The notes below the pieces were generated by a model. That model saw only the letters and a list, made by a program, of their open reading frames with translations, searched no databases and was not told where the DNA came from. From Rhizobium leguminosarum (GTDB taxonomy: Bacteria; Pseudomonadota; Alphaproteobacteria; Rhizobiales; Rhizobiaceae): a stretch of 64,000 bases of DNA. Both the position numbers and the translations under genes were made by a program. Positions 25,020 through 35,375 of this stretch are shown here, one piece after another (positions within the stretch are counted from its first letter, which is position 1; the number at the start of each line of letters is the position of its first letter). The DNA lies in contig NZ_JAGIOR010000001.1 in NCBI RefSeq assembly GCF_017876795.1, positions 2,940,501 to 3,004,500 of the forward strand, read 5' to 3'.

Positions 25020-26338
25020 GGGCGGCGATCCCTTTGCTTTCGGGCTCGATGTGGCCGAGCACGTTGCGATCGCGGATCTTCCTCATCCTGCTGGTCGGTC
25101 TTGCTCTGGCCTACGGGCTATCTTTCAGCGTGCTCTATATGGAGCGCACCATGTCGGCCAAGGCCGTGATGCTCGGCACGCTGGAGAACGATGTTGCGAC
25201 GTCGATCGCCGTTCTCGACCGGCTTCCGCCGGGCGAACGCGGCGATCTGCTGGATCGGCTCGGCCGCGGCAACTACCGCTTCGTGCTTGGACCCGGGCTT
25301 GCGGGCGTGCCGGATACATCAAGCAAGGGGGCGGAGATCGCAGGCAAGATAGAGGAGGCGATCGGGCATCGCTTTCCGATCCGGATCGAACGGATTCCGG
25401 GCGAAGTGAACCGGCTGCAGGCGCATCTGACGCTGAGCGACGGAAGCCCGCTGACGATCGACGTCACGCCGAAGGGCGTCATGCCGATCGCCGCATGGCT
25501 GCCCTATGTCTTCGCCGTCCAGATGGCGCTGCTCATCCTCTGCACGTGGTTTGCCGTCCGCCAGGCGATCCGACCGCTCGGCGCGCTTGCCGCTGCCGCC
25601 GATGCTCTCGATCCCAATAAGGATGGCCCTGCGTTGAGCGAAGCGGGGCCAAGCGAGGTCGCGCATGCGGCACGCGCCTTCAACGCGATGCGGGAGAGGA
25701 TTGCCCACTACCTCGAAGAGCGCGTGCAGATATTGGCGGCTATCTCGCATGACCTGCAGACGCCGATCACGCGCATGCGGCTGCGCGCCGACATGGCGGA
25801 GGATTCACTTGAGAAGGACAAGCTGGTGCACGACCTTGGCGAGATCCAGCGCCTCGTCCAGGACGGTATTGCCTATGCGCGCAGCGCCCACGGCAGCGGC
25901 GAGAAGAATGCCCGCATCGATCTCGCCTCGTTCATCGACAGCATAGCCTACGACTATCAGGACACCGGAAAGGCGGTGACGGTCGTCGGCCTGGTTCAGG
26001 GCGGCGCCGTTACCAAGCCGCACGCCCTTCGCCGCATCCTGTCGAACTTCATCGACAACGCGCTGAAGTTTGCCGGGGCCGCCGAGATCAGCGTCGGGCG
26101 CAGCACCGAGAACGAAACCGTCATCACCGTAATGGATCGCGGTCCAGGCATTCCTGACGATATGCTCGACGCCGCCATGCAGCCTTTCTTCCGGCTGGAG
26201 CAATCCCGCAACCGGGAGACCGGCGGCACCGGCCTCGGTCTTGCGATCGCCCAGCAGCTGACGGCGAAGATTGGCGGATCGCTCCGGCTCTATAATCGCG
26301 CCGGCGGAGGGTTGGCAGCGGAAGTCACCCTCCGGTGA
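25016..26338 (+). CDS. Membrane sensor histidine kinase
   Basis: A 440-residue HK. Membrane helix 1 lies at about 18-42 and helix 2 at about 160-180, with a 115-residue periplasmic sensor between them. HAMP-like segment RPLGALAAAADAL follows, then the phosphorylatable His245 in AAISHDLQTPITRMRLR, the N-box region HALRRILSNFIDNALKFAG, and ATP-lid motifs DRGPGIP and GTGLGLAIAQQL. It pairs with the overlapping response regulator. The short periplasmic domain with no known fold leaves the ligand open. A Rho-independent terminator follows. Confidence 0.9.
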   Translation: MRAAIPLLSGSMWPSTLRSRIFLILLVGLALAYGLSFSVLYMERTMSAKAVMLGTLENDVATSIAVLDRLPPGERGDLLDRLGRGNYRFVLGPGLAGVPDTSSKGAEIAGKIEEAIGHRFPIRIERIPGEVNRLQAHLTLSDGSPLTIDVTPKGVMPIAAWLPYVFAVQMALLILCTWFAVRQAIRPLGALAAAADALDPNKDGPALSEAGPSEVAHAARAFNAMRERIAHYLEERVQILAAISHDLQTPITRMRLRADMAEDSLEKDKLVHDLGEIQRLVQDGIAYARSAHGSGEKNARIDLASFIDSIAYDYQDTGKAVTVVGLVQGGAVTKPHALRRILSNFIDNALKFAGAAEISVGRSTENETVITVMDRGPGIPDDMLDAAMQPFFRLEQSRNRETGGTGLGLAIAQQLTAKIGGSLRLYNRAGGGLAAEVTLR

Positions 26339-26347
26339 TGACTGCAG

Positions 26348-26372
26348 CCGCCGGAAGTTTTCCGGCGGTTTT
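26348..26372 (+). terminator. Rho-independent terminator of the two-component operon
   Basis: CCGCCGGAA (26348-26356) and TTCCGGCGG (26360-26368) form a 9-bp stem with a 3-base loop, followed by TTTTG. It starts 10 bases after the kinase stop. Confidence 0.85.
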
Positions 26373-26478
26373 GTACGGGAAGATGTCCTGGATAGCGGAT
26401 GCTACGTTTTGTGACAATTCGACCGATTCCTGAAACATGGCGGATATAGCAGCCGGTCAAACCACACTCCGTCAACCC

Positions 26479-26501
26479 GGTCGCGAGTAGCGACCACTCG
26501 C
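26479..26501. promoter_or_regulatory. Overlapping palindromes upstream of ohr
   Basis: GGTCGC-N5-GCGACC (26479-26495) and GCGAGT-N7-ACTCGC (26483-26501) interlock 28-50 bases before the ohr start. This is the expected place for a repressor such as OhrR, though the sequence is GC-rich, unlike classic AT-rich OhrR boxes. No ohrR gene is adjacent. Confidence 0.35.
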
Positions 26502-26528
26502 GTAAGCGACGCTAACAGGAGTGTTTCC

Positions 26529-26945
26529 ATGACAAAGATCGACAAGGTTCTCTATACCGGCAAGACCCGCACCACCGGTGGGCGCGACGGCGCGTCGCAG
26601 AGCGACGACGGCCAGCTCGAGATCAAGCTCTCGCCGCCCGGCAGCGCGCGGCCCGGCACCAATCCCGAACAGCTTTTCGCAGCCGGCTGGTCGGCCTGCT
26701 TCATCGGCGCGATCGGCATTGCCGCGGGCAAGCTGAAGGTCAGGCTTCCGGCAGAGACCGCCGTGAATGCCGAGGTCGATCTCGGGACGACCGACGGCGA
26801 TTACTTCCTGCAGGCCCGCTTGAAGGTCAGCCTGCCTGGTATCGAAGCCGACGTCGCAAAGGCATTGGTGGACGAGGCGCACCGGACTTGCCCCTATTCG
26901 AAGGCGACGCGCGGCAATATCCATGTCGAATTGAGCATTGCCTGA
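26529..26945 (+). CDS. ohr: Organic hydroperoxide resistance protein (peroxiredoxin)
   Basis: A 138-residue OsmC/Ohr family thiol peroxidase that reduces organic hydroperoxides using lipoylated proteins as electron donors. The peroxidatic Cys is in GWSACFIGAI (about 55-64) and the resolving Cys in HRTCPYSKATRGN near the C-terminus. N-terminal Arg/Gly pattern TGKTRTTGGRDG matches Ohr rather than OsmC. It is followed by a small membrane protein and a GST in what looks like an oxidative-stress cluster. GGAGTG lies just upstream of ATG 26529. Confidence 0.93.
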   Translation: MTKIDKVLYTGKTRTTGGRDGASQSDDGQLEIKLSPPGSARPGTNPEQLFAAGWSACFIGAIGIAAGKLKVRLPAETAVNAEVDLGTTDGDYFLQARLKVSLPGIEADVAKALVDEAHRTCPYSKATRGNIHVELSIA

Positions 26946-27010
26946 CGGATTAATTGCCCGCCGAAAGCAAACGGGACGAGGCCGACCGGGCCTCGCCGAT
27001 GGAGGATTTG

Positions 27011-27163
27011 ATGAAATTGATGATCATCTGCATTCTGGGAGCGGTGGTCTTCGCCGCGCCCTGCATCTACGACATAAGCTCGCAGGAGCCATCGCCGCTC
27101 GCGGGCCTGGTGACGGCGGCATCAGCGGTTTCCCTTTCAGGCCAACAGGGAGAAAGACTATGA
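27011..27163 (+). CDS. Small 50-residue exported or membrane protein
   Basis: ATG at 27011 follows GGAGGA by 4 bases, a strong binding site. The product opens with one hydrophobic helix (MKLMIICILGAVVFAAP) and has a short Ser/Ala-rich tail. Its stop overlaps the start of the GST gene by ATGA (27160-27163), which strengthens the case for translation. Function unknown; translational coupling to the GST is one possible purpose. Confidence 0.5.
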   Translation: MKLMIICILGAVVFAAPCIYDISSQEPSPLAGLVTAASAVSLSGQQGERL

Positions 27164-27795
27164 AACTCTATCAGAATGAAATTTCCTCGGCGACATCAAG
27201 AGTCCGGATCGCGCTCGCTCTGAAGGGACTGACGGCGGAAGCGCTGCCGGTGACCATTCTCGGCGAAGAGGCCGAGAGCCGGCAGGCCGGATATCGCAGC
27301 GTCAACCCGCAGGGGCTGGTGCCGGCCTTGCTGACGGATAGCGGTGTCCTCATCACCCAATCGCTGGCGATCATCGAATATCTCGACGAGCTTCAGCCGG
27401 AACCGCCGCTGCTGCCCGACACGGCGGAGGGCAGGGCGCTGGCGCGGTCAATCGCGCTGGCGGTCGCCGCCGAGATCCATGCGCTGCTGCCGCCGCGGAT
27501 CGGCCTGCATCTGCGCACGGCCTTTCAGGCCGATGCCGATGCGATTGCCGCCTGGAGCCGTCATTGGGTCGGCGAGGGAATGGCCGCTGTGGAGAAGATG
27601 ATCGCCGGCCGCAGACAGGGGATCTTCGCGGTCGGAGATCGACCTTGTATTGCCGATATTTTTCTTTTCCCTCAGGCAATCAGCGCCCGGCGCATGGGCT
27701 TCGATCTCGCCCAATGGCCTCATATCGCGGAGATTGTCGCGAGGCTTGAGGCGATACCGGCTTTCCTGGACAATGCACCGGCGCCGAGACGATGA
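27160..27795 (+). CDS. Zeta-class glutathione S-transferase (maleylacetoacetate isomerase-like)
   Basis: A 211-residue GST. The active-site motif SSATSRVRIALALKG (residues 7-21) is the zeta-class SSCSxRVRIAL signature with the Cys replaced by Ala. Then NPQGLVPALL and TQSLAIIEYLDE contact glutathione, and FAVGDRPCIADIFLFPQ (about 164-180) is the C-domain cap motif. Zeta GSTs isomerise maleylacetoacetate in tyrosine degradation; no hmgA or fahA gene is nearby and the Cys is lost, so a different role (for example dehalogenation or stress defence) is possible. Coupled to the preceding small gene. Confidence 0.8.
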   Translation: MKLYQNEISSATSRVRIALALKGLTAEALPVTILGEEAESRQAGYRSVNPQGLVPALLTDSGVLITQSLAIIEYLDELQPEPPLLPDTAEGRALARSIALAVAAEIHALLPPRIGLHLRTAFQADADAIAAWSRHWVGEGMAAVEKMIAGRRQGIFAVGDRPCIADIFLFPQAISARRMGFDLAQWPHIAEIVARLEAIPAFLDNAPAPRR

Positions 27796-27866
27796 TGCGA
27801 TCCATGAAGAAGCGGCCGCAAGTAACAGCCGTTGCTTCAGTTTGTTTGTCTTCGTTCTTTACTCCT

Positions 27867-27944
27867 CGTCATCCTCGGCCTTGTGCCGAGGATCTGCTAT
27901 CTATTGACCGGCTGCAGATGCTCGGGACAAGCCCGAGCATGACG
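27867..27944. repeat. Composite palindromic intergenic repeat
   Basis: Outer CGTCAT/ATGACG (27867-27872, 27939-27944) encloses two hairpins: ATCCTCGGC/GCCGAGGAT (27871-27893) and ATGCTCGGG/CCCGAGCAT (27918-27940). This arrangement is a common Rhizobiales extragenic palindrome. It lies between convergent genes. Confidence 0.65.
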
Positions 27945-28002
27945 AAAAGGGTGATTGGCCGTTTCTTTTGCGGTGTTGAAATCCGGCGAATGACATCGCT
28001 TC

Positions 28003-29402
<1,400 letters not shown>

Positions 29403-29537
29403 CTTATCTTCCTTTCAACATGCGGATGGACGGGCCGGTGGGCGGGCCGGGCGTCCGCACTGGCAGATGTGTCCGCCTGGGCGGAGGCGTCCGCCTGCGA
29501 TGCAGAGTATTTAGCGCGTGGGCCGGGTGGCGATTAG

Positions 29538-29553
29538 ATGCTATAAACGGCAT
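29538..29553. promoter_or_regulatory. Candidate LysR binding site
   Basis: ATGC-N8-GCAT (29538-29553) lies in the 174-base gap between divergent LysR and cupin/AKR genes, 24 bases before the LysR start. A weaker ATGA-N7-TCAT follows (29560-29574). LysR proteins normally bind such dyads in the divergent promoter. Confidence 0.45.
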
Positions 29554-29576
29554 GGACCCATGAGGAAGTTTCATAA

Positions 29577-30470
29577 ATGCCGCGCCCTGCCGTAAACGAC
29601 CTGATCGCTTTCCTCGCCGTTGCGCGCGCCCAGAGTTTTACCAAGGCGGCGGGCAAGCTCGGTGTTTCGCAGTCGGCGCTCAGCCACACCATTCGCGGGC
29701 TTGAGGAGCGACTTGGGCTGCGATTGCTGACACGGACGACGCGAAGCGTCTCGCCGACGGAGGCGGGCGAACGCCTGCTCGTCTCCATTGGTCCGCGGCT
29801 GGATGAGATCGAGAGCGAGCTGGCTGCCTTGAGCGCGTTCCGCGAGAAACCGGCGGGCACCATCCGCATCAATGCCGGCGAACATCCGGCCAATGCGGTT
29901 CTCTGGCCTGCCCTGGAAAAGCTTCTGCCTGATTATCCCGATATCCATGTCGAGATCATTGTCGATTACGGCCTGACCGACATCGTCGCGGAACGTTACG
30001 ATGCGGGGGTGAGGCTTGGAGAACAAGTAGCGAAGGATATGATTGCGGTGCGCATCGGCCCCGATATGCGCATGGCCGTGGTCGGCGCGTCCGCCTATTT
30101 CGACAACAGGGCGAAGCCGCTGACGCCGCAGGAGCTGACCGATCACAATTGCATCAATCTGCGCCTGCCGACCTATGGCAGCGTTTATGCGTGGGAGTTC
30201 GAGAAGGACGGGCACGAGCTCAGGGTTCGCGTCGAGGGACAATTGGTCTTCAACAATATAGCGCTGCGGCTGAACGCGGTGCTGGCAGGTTTAGGGCTGG
30301 CATATCTGCCGGAGGATGCCGTGCAGGCGGATCTCGCCGATGGGCGGCTGGTGCGTGTGTTGGAGGACTGGTGCCCGCCGTTTCCGGGCTACCATCTCTA
30401 CTATCCAAGCCGCCGGCATGCGTCGCCGGCATTTGCCCTCTTCGTCGAGGCGCTTCGCTATCGAGGGTAG
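29577..30470 (+). CDS. LysR-family transcriptional regulator
   Basis: A 297-residue LTTR. HTH: LIAFLAVARAQSFTKAAGKLGVSQSALSHTIRGLEERLGLRLLTRTTRSVSPTEAG (7-62 in several short blocks). Effector domain: GTIRINAGEHPANAVLWPAL, DYGLTDIVAERYDAGVRLGE and a C-terminal hinge with LPEDAVQADLADGRLVRVL. This is the CrgA/YafC subgroup that commonly regulates a divergent oxidoreductase. The operon 29402-28003 is therefore the likely target. Confidence 0.9.
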   Translation: MPRPAVNDLIAFLAVARAQSFTKAAGKLGVSQSALSHTIRGLEERLGLRLLTRTTRSVSPTEAGERLLVSIGPRLDEIESELAALSAFREKPAGTIRINAGEHPANAVLWPALEKLLPDYPDIHVEIIVDYGLTDIVAERYDAGVRLGEQVAKDMIAVRIGPDMRMAVVGASAYFDNRAKPLTPQELTDHNCINLRLPTYGSVYAWEFEKDGHELRVRVEGQLVFNNIALRLNAVLAGLGLAYLPEDAVQADLADGRLVRVLEDWCPPFPGYHLYYPSRRHASPAFALFVEALRYRG

Positions 30471-30631
30471 TGGCCGATATTTTCGGGTCTCCGCCAAGGC
30501 GCAGTTATCTATGCCAGCCTTTGTTGCAACCCCCGACAAGTTTTCTGCCGGGAGCGAAAACATGCTGCGCCGGCAATTTGACATTCCTTCACTCGCCACT
30601 AATTCCCATCTAAAACTGAAGGAAACAATGA

Positions 30632-32138
30632 ATGAATACTGCGGCACCTGCCACCAAAGCCCGGACCGGCGTGTCCGGGTTAGACACAATACTGGCAGGG
30701 GGCCTTTCCATCGGCCACGTGTTTCTCCTTGAGGGAAATCCGGGAGCGGGCAAGACGACTATTGCGCTGCAGTTTCTGATCGAAGGGGCTCGGCGAGCAG
30801 GGGCTCTACATCACGCTTTCGGAAACAGAGAGCGAACTCCGGGCCGGTGCCGCATCGCACGGCATGGCGATCGACGGAAATATCGAGGTCTTCGAACTCG
30901 TGCCTCCGGAAAGCTTGCTGGATACCGATCAGCAGCAAAGCCTGCTTTATTCGTCGGATCTTGAACTCGGTGAGTCGACACGAGAAATCTTCGCGGCTTT
31001 CGAGCGGGTCAAGCCGAGCCGGGTGGTTCTCGACAGCTTGTCCGAAATAAGGCTGCTCGCCCAAAGCTCGCTGCGCTACCGCCGGCAGATTCTTGCGCTC
31101 AAACATTATTTTGCCCGACAGGGGGCGACCGTCCTTCTCCTCGACGATATGACCTCCGACACGCTCGACAAGACTGTGCACAGCGTCGTGCACGGGGTCA
31201 TCCGTCTTGACGAGCTGGCGCCGAATTACGGCGCCGAACGGCGACGCTTAAGGGTGACGAAATACCGGGGACAGGCTTTCCTCGGTGGGTATCACGATTT
31301 CATCATCCAGACCGGCGGTGTCGTCGTATTTCCGCGCCTCGTCGCCGGCGAACACAGGACGAGTTATGTTCGTGATCAGCTTTCCAGCGGTATTGCCGGG
31401 CTGGACCTGCTCCTCGGCGGTGGGCTCGAACGAGGATCGAGTACGCTGATCCTCGGTCCTGCCGGCACCGGCAAGAGCACCCTCGCTTTTCAATTTGTAA
31501 TGGCGGCCATCGCGCGCGGCGAAAAGGCGGCTGTTTTCATTTTTGACGAGGAACTCGGCTTGCTGTTCACGCGCCTAAAACAGCTCGGCATGGATCTCGA
31601 GGCCATGAGGGATGAGGGGCTGCTGCATATCGAGCAGCTCGATGCCGCGGAGTTGTCGCCGGGTGAATTTGCCCATCGCGTATGTGCTTCCGTCGACAGG
31701 TCGGGAGCGAAAACCGTGGTCATCGACAGCATCAACGGTTATCAGGCCTCGATGCCGGATGAGAACTCGCTGATATTGCATATGCACGAGCTGCTGCAAT
31801 ATCTGAACAGGCAAGGCGCAAACACCTTCCTCACCGTTGCCCAGCACGGACTGGTCGGCGACATGAAGGCTCCTGTTGACGTGACCTATCTCGCGGACAC
31901 CGTGATCCTGCTGCGATACTTCGAGGCGGTGGGACGTGTGCGGCGGGCGATCTCCGTCATCAAGAAGAGGACCGGTCACCACGAGGACACCATCCGCGAG
32001 TATCGGATCGATGCCGGCGGCCTGACATTCGGAGAGCCCATCGTCGGTTTTCAGGGCGTCCTTCGCGGCGTTCCGGAATTCGTCTCGACGTCCGCTCCGC
32101 TTTTGCGAACCGACAGCGAGGGCGGCGGCAATTCCTAA
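30632..32138 (+). pseudogene. KaiC-like double-ATPase gene with a frameshift
   Basis: Two tandem RecA-like KaiC domains. Domain 1 has Walker A GNPGAGKT (35-42 from ATG 30632). The frame breaks at about 30790 after the codons for LIEGA. The following frame continues [19 protein letters not shown] and runs to the stop at 32138, with domain 2 Walker A GPAGTGKST and the second SINGYQASMPDE region. Total would be about 502 residues if joined, the usual length. The gap is explained by loss of one of two CTCGG direct repeats (restoring the expected EGARLGEQG). GAAGGA precedes the ATG. The gene is followed immediately by a hybrid kinase gene. Confidence 0.75.
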
Positions 32139-32202
32139 TTTCCACAACCCGAAGGCCCTGATCTATGCACCGGCCGGACGCGACGCCCAGGTCGCGGCAT
32201 CG

Positions 32203-34272
32203 TTGATCGATGAGACCGGGCTGACATCGATAGCCGTTGCCGCTTTGACTCTCTTCGCGTCATCACTCGATGACGAAGTCGCGGTTGGCGTTCTGACGGA
32301 AGAAGCCGTCCGCGGGAGCGACCTGAAACCGATTGCTGCCTGGGTTGCCGCCCAGCCAAGCTGGTCCGACCTGCCGTTCATCGTTCTCACCCAACGCGGT
32401 GGGGGACCTGAACGAAATCCCGCCGCCGCCATGCTTTCCGACGTCCTCGGCAATGTGACTTTTCTGGAGAGGCCGTTCCATGCCACGTCGTTCATCAGCG
32501 TTGCGCGGACCGCACTGAAAGGGCGACTGCGCCAATATGAAGCGCGCGCCCGGCTCGAGGCTCTGGGTGAGGGAGAGCGGCGGTTGCAGACGGCGCTTGC
32601 CGCCGGTCGTCTCGGGGCGTGGGAGCTGGAGCTGTCCACGATGGCCCTGTCGACATCGGCGACCTGCAAGGCGGTCTTCGGTCGAGGGCCGGATGATGAG
32701 GTAACGCGCGATGATCTGATCGCCAGCATCCACCCTGACGATCGCGATCTTGTACTGGCACGCCTGCGCCAGACCATCGATACCGGACGCGACTATTCGA
32801 TCGAGCACAGGACGATCTGGCCGGATGGTTCACTGCATTGGACCGAGGTCCATGCCCAGCTTTACGCGGATAGATATGGATCAGCCAGGAAGCTTGTCGG
32901 TGTCTGCTCCGATACTACCGTCCGCAAGACCATCGAGGAGAATCTGCGACGGCTCAATGAAACCCTCGAAGAGCGTGTCAGGGAACGGACCCGGGAGGTC
33001 AACGCCGCCCACCAGACCCTGCTCGAAGAGGTCGCCCAGCGTGAAAGAGCCGAGGAGCAGCTTCGCCAATCCCAGAAAATGGAAGCGATCGGCCAACTCA
33101 CTGGTGGCGTTGCCCACGACTTCAACAATCTGCTGATGGTGGTTCTCGGAAATTTGGAACTGCTCGGCAAACAGGTGGCCGGAGATGCCAAGGCGGCACG
33201 TCTGGTCGACGGGGCGCTTCAGGGCGCGCGACGTGGAGCGGCGCTGACCCAGCGTTTGCTGGCTTTTGCCAGACAGCAGGATCTGCAGGTCAAGCCCGTC
33301 GATCTAGCCGATCTTGTCTCCGGCATGAACGATTTGCTGCGGCGCTCGGTCGGATCCTCGATCAGCATCGAGACCAATCTCCCGGCGAGACTGCCGCCGG
33401 CGCTGATCGACGCGAACCAGCTCGAATTGGCGCTGCTCAACCTTGCGGTCAATGCCCGCGATGCGATGCCGGATGGGGGGACGCTGTCCATATCGCTGCG
33501 CGAAGAACAGTCTGTCGGCGCTAACGGCGATCTCGACGAAGGCGCCTATCTTGTGTTGGCAGTGGCTGACAGCGGCACCGGCATGGACGCGGAGACGCTG
33601 AAGAAGGCAGTCGATCCGTTTTTCTCCACCAAGGAACTCGGGAAAGGCACGGGTCTCGGCTTGTCGATGATCCACGGGCTTGCCGTTCAGCTCAATGGCG
33701 CACTCTTTCTGACAAGCGAGCTTGGGGTGGGAACGACGGCGGAGTTGTGGCTGCCGGCGACCGAACGGCGCCCCGAGCGGCCGGCCGAGACGGAGCTGCC
33801 CGTCCTGCAGGCTGCCTCCGGACTGAAGATCCTTCTGGTCGATGACGATGCCCTGATCGCCATGAGTTCGGTCGACATGCTCGAAGATCTCGGCCATGAG
33901 GTCGTCGAGACAAATTCCGGCGCGGAGGCACTGGAACTGATCAGGAGCGGTCAGCATTTCGATCTGATGATCACCGACTATTCGATGCCGGGTATGACCG
34001 GCGCACAGCTCACCGATGCCGTGCGGGACATTCATCCGAGGCTGCCGATCGTGCTGGCGACAGGGTATGCCGAACGTCCCGCCGGCACCGACATCGATAT
34101 TCCGAGATTGGGTAAACCCTATAATCAGGCCCAGCTTGCAAAGGAAATCGCCAAGGGGCTGGCCCGCGAGACGGCTCCGGTCATCGGATCCGTCGGCGCG
34201 CGTGGTTCAGGGCCGCTGTTCAAGGCCGACGATCGCCGCGATGAAATCGGCGATGGCGCCTGTGTCGTCTAG
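32203..34272 (+). CDS. Hybrid sensor histidine kinase (PAS, HisKA, receiver)
   Basis: A soluble hybrid kinase of at least 689 residues. From TTG 32203: a degenerate receiver-like N-domain (1-110), a PAS domain (about 125-245), a coiled coil (250-295), phospho-acceptor His305 in GGVAHDFNN, an ATPase domain with [14 protein letters not shown] and GTGLGLSM, and a C-terminal receiver with Asp592 in [11 protein letters not shown]. The reading frame is open back to 32101 and encodes FHNPKALIYAPAGRD, which looks like strand 1 of the N-terminal receiver; an ATT at 32131 with AGGG upstream may be the real start, overlapping the KaiC stop. The gene overlaps mobB by 66 bases at its 3' end. Confidence 0.85.
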   Translation: MIDETGLTSIAVAALTLFASSLDDEVAVGVLTEEAVRGSDLKPIAAWVAAQPSWSDLPFIVLTQRGGGPERNPAAAMLSDVLGNVTFLERPFHATSFISVARTALKGRLRQYEARARLEALGEGERRLQTALAAGRLGAWELELSTMALSTSATCKAVFGRGPDDEVTRDDLIASIHPDDRDLVLARLRQTIDTGRDYSIEHRTIWPDGSLHWTEVHAQLYADRYGSARKLVGVCSDTTVRKTIEENLRRLNETLEERVRERTREVNAAHQTLLEEVAQRERAEEQLRQSQKMEAIGQLTGGVAHDFNNLLMVVLGNLELLGKQVAGDAKAARLVDGALQGARRGAALTQRLLAFARQQDLQVKPVDLADLVSGMNDLLRRSVGSSISIETNLPARLPPALIDANQLELALLNLAVNARDAMPDGGTLSISLREEQSVGANGDLDEGAYLVLAVADSGTGMDAETLKKAVDPFFSTKELGKGTGLGLSMIHGLAVQLNGALFLTSELGVGTTAELWLPATERRPERPAETELPVLQAASGLKILLVDDDALIAMSSVDMLEDLGHEVVETNSGAEALELIRSGQHFDLMITDYSMPGMTGAQLTDAVRDIHPRLPIVLATGYAERPAGTDIDIPRLGKPYNQAQLAKEIAKGLARETAPVIGSVGARGSGPLFKADDRRDEIGDGACVV

Positions 34273-34728
34273 ATCGAAGACGGGCAGGGCCGCCGTATCT
34301 GTAACGGCGTGATCGGCGGCGATGGCGCGGATATGAGGATCGCTCGGCGCCAGCGGCTGGCGATTGGCGGCCTCCAGGCGGCGGGCCTCGATCTTCGGGA
34401 TCGGCTCGCGCTTGTAGCCTTCGATCAGCACGAGATCGCAGGGGGCAAGACGAGCAAGAATCTCCTCGAACTCGGGTTCGGGAGCGCCGCGCAGCTCGTG
34501 CATGATGGCGTAGCGAGTGCCGGAGACGATGGTGACCTCGTGGGCGCCGGCCTCGCGGTGGCGGTAGCTGTCAGCCCCGACCTTGTCGATATCGAAATCG
34601 TGATGAGCGTGCTTGATCGTCGAGATTCTGTAGCCGCGGCGGGTGAACTCGGTCACCAGCCGGACGGCAAGTCCGGTCTTGCCAGAATTCTTCCAGCCGG
34701 CAATGCCTAAGATCTTCGGTGCGGTCAT
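34207..34728 (-). CDS. mobB: Molybdopterin-guanine dinucleotide biosynthesis adaptor MobB
   Basis: A 173-residue P-loop GTPase that assists MobA in attaching GMP to molybdopterin. Walker A is GWKNSGKTGL (11-20). The family segments ISTIKHAHHDFDIDKVGADSYRHREAGA and LVLIEGYKREPIPKIE are clear. It overlaps mobA by 4 bases and converges on the hybrid kinase with a 66-base overlap of coding sequence, unusual but not unique. With mobA and the distant moaA it supports molybdoenzyme maturation (bis-MGD cofactor). Confidence 0.9.
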   Translation of the reverse strand: MTAPKILGIAGWKNSGKTGLAVRLVTEFTRRGYRISTIKHAHHDFDIDKVGADSYRHREAGAHEVTIVSGTRYAIMHELRGAPEPEFEEILARLAPCDLVLIEGYKREPIPKIEARRLEAANRQPLAPSDPHIRAIAADHAVTDTAALPVFDLDDTGAIADFIAAIVGLEQRP

Positions 34729-35357
34729 GCGCGCAGGGCCTCCAGCCAGCGTTCCGCCTCGACGAGATCATCCGGCGTGTTGATGTTGAAGAAGGGATCG
34801 AGCAGGCTGGCGCGGGTCGGATGCAGCGGAAACGCCACTTCCGTAACGTCATGCCGCAACAGGAAGTCGCGCACGCGGCGCTTGTCGTCGGTGGCGATCC
34901 AGGCCTCGAGATCGGCGGCCAGCGCCACCGGCCAGAGCCCGAAGATGGGATGGCTGCGGCCTTCGGAGGCGGCGATGGCGATCTGCGACGGGTGTTCGAC
35001 CGCTGCTGCCAGCCGGGCGACGAGATCGGCCGGGAAGAACGGGCAATCCACAGAGACGGTGACGACATGGCTGATCGAGGGCAGGCCGGCGGCATAGACC
35101 ATCGCCGCATGGATGCCGGCCAATGGCCCGGCCTTGCCGGGGAAACGGTCGGGGACGACGGGCACGTCCTCGGCTGCGGCATCGGCATTGACGGCAACCG
35201 CGACGACCTGCTGCGAGAGGCGGGTCAGCACATGGCGCAGCAGGCTCTCGTCCCCGAGCATCACGCCCGCCTTGTCACGGCCCATGCGCTGCGAGCGGCC
35301 GCCGGCCAGCACGACGCCTGCTATATCAGACCTTTGCAGCGAGAATTCAGCCATCAT
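34725..35357 (-). CDS. mobA: Molybdenum cofactor guanylyltransferase MobA
   Basis: A 210-residue GTP:molybdopterin guanylyltransferase. The NTP-binding signature is VVLAGGRSQRMGRDKAGV (15-32), followed by VVPDRFPGKAGPLAGIHAAM and TVSVDCPFFPADLVARL with the Mg-binding Asp, and the late INTPDDLVEAERWL. It leads the mobA-mobB pair (ATGA overlap at 34725-34728). An EamA-type pseudogene lies 18 bases upstream in the same direction. Confidence 0.92.
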   Translation of the reverse strand: MMAEFSLQRSDIAGVVLAGGRSQRMGRDKAGVMLGDESLLRHVLTRLSQQVVAVAVNADAAAEDVPVVPDRFPGKAGPLAGIHAAMVYAAGLPSISHVVTVSVDCPFFPADLVARLAAAVEHPSQIAIAASEGRSHPIFGLWPVALAADLEAWIATDDKRRVRDFLLRHDVTEVAFPLHPTRASLLDPFFNINTPDDLVEAERWLEALRA

Positions 35358-35375
35358 CCTGCCCCAGAACCTTCG

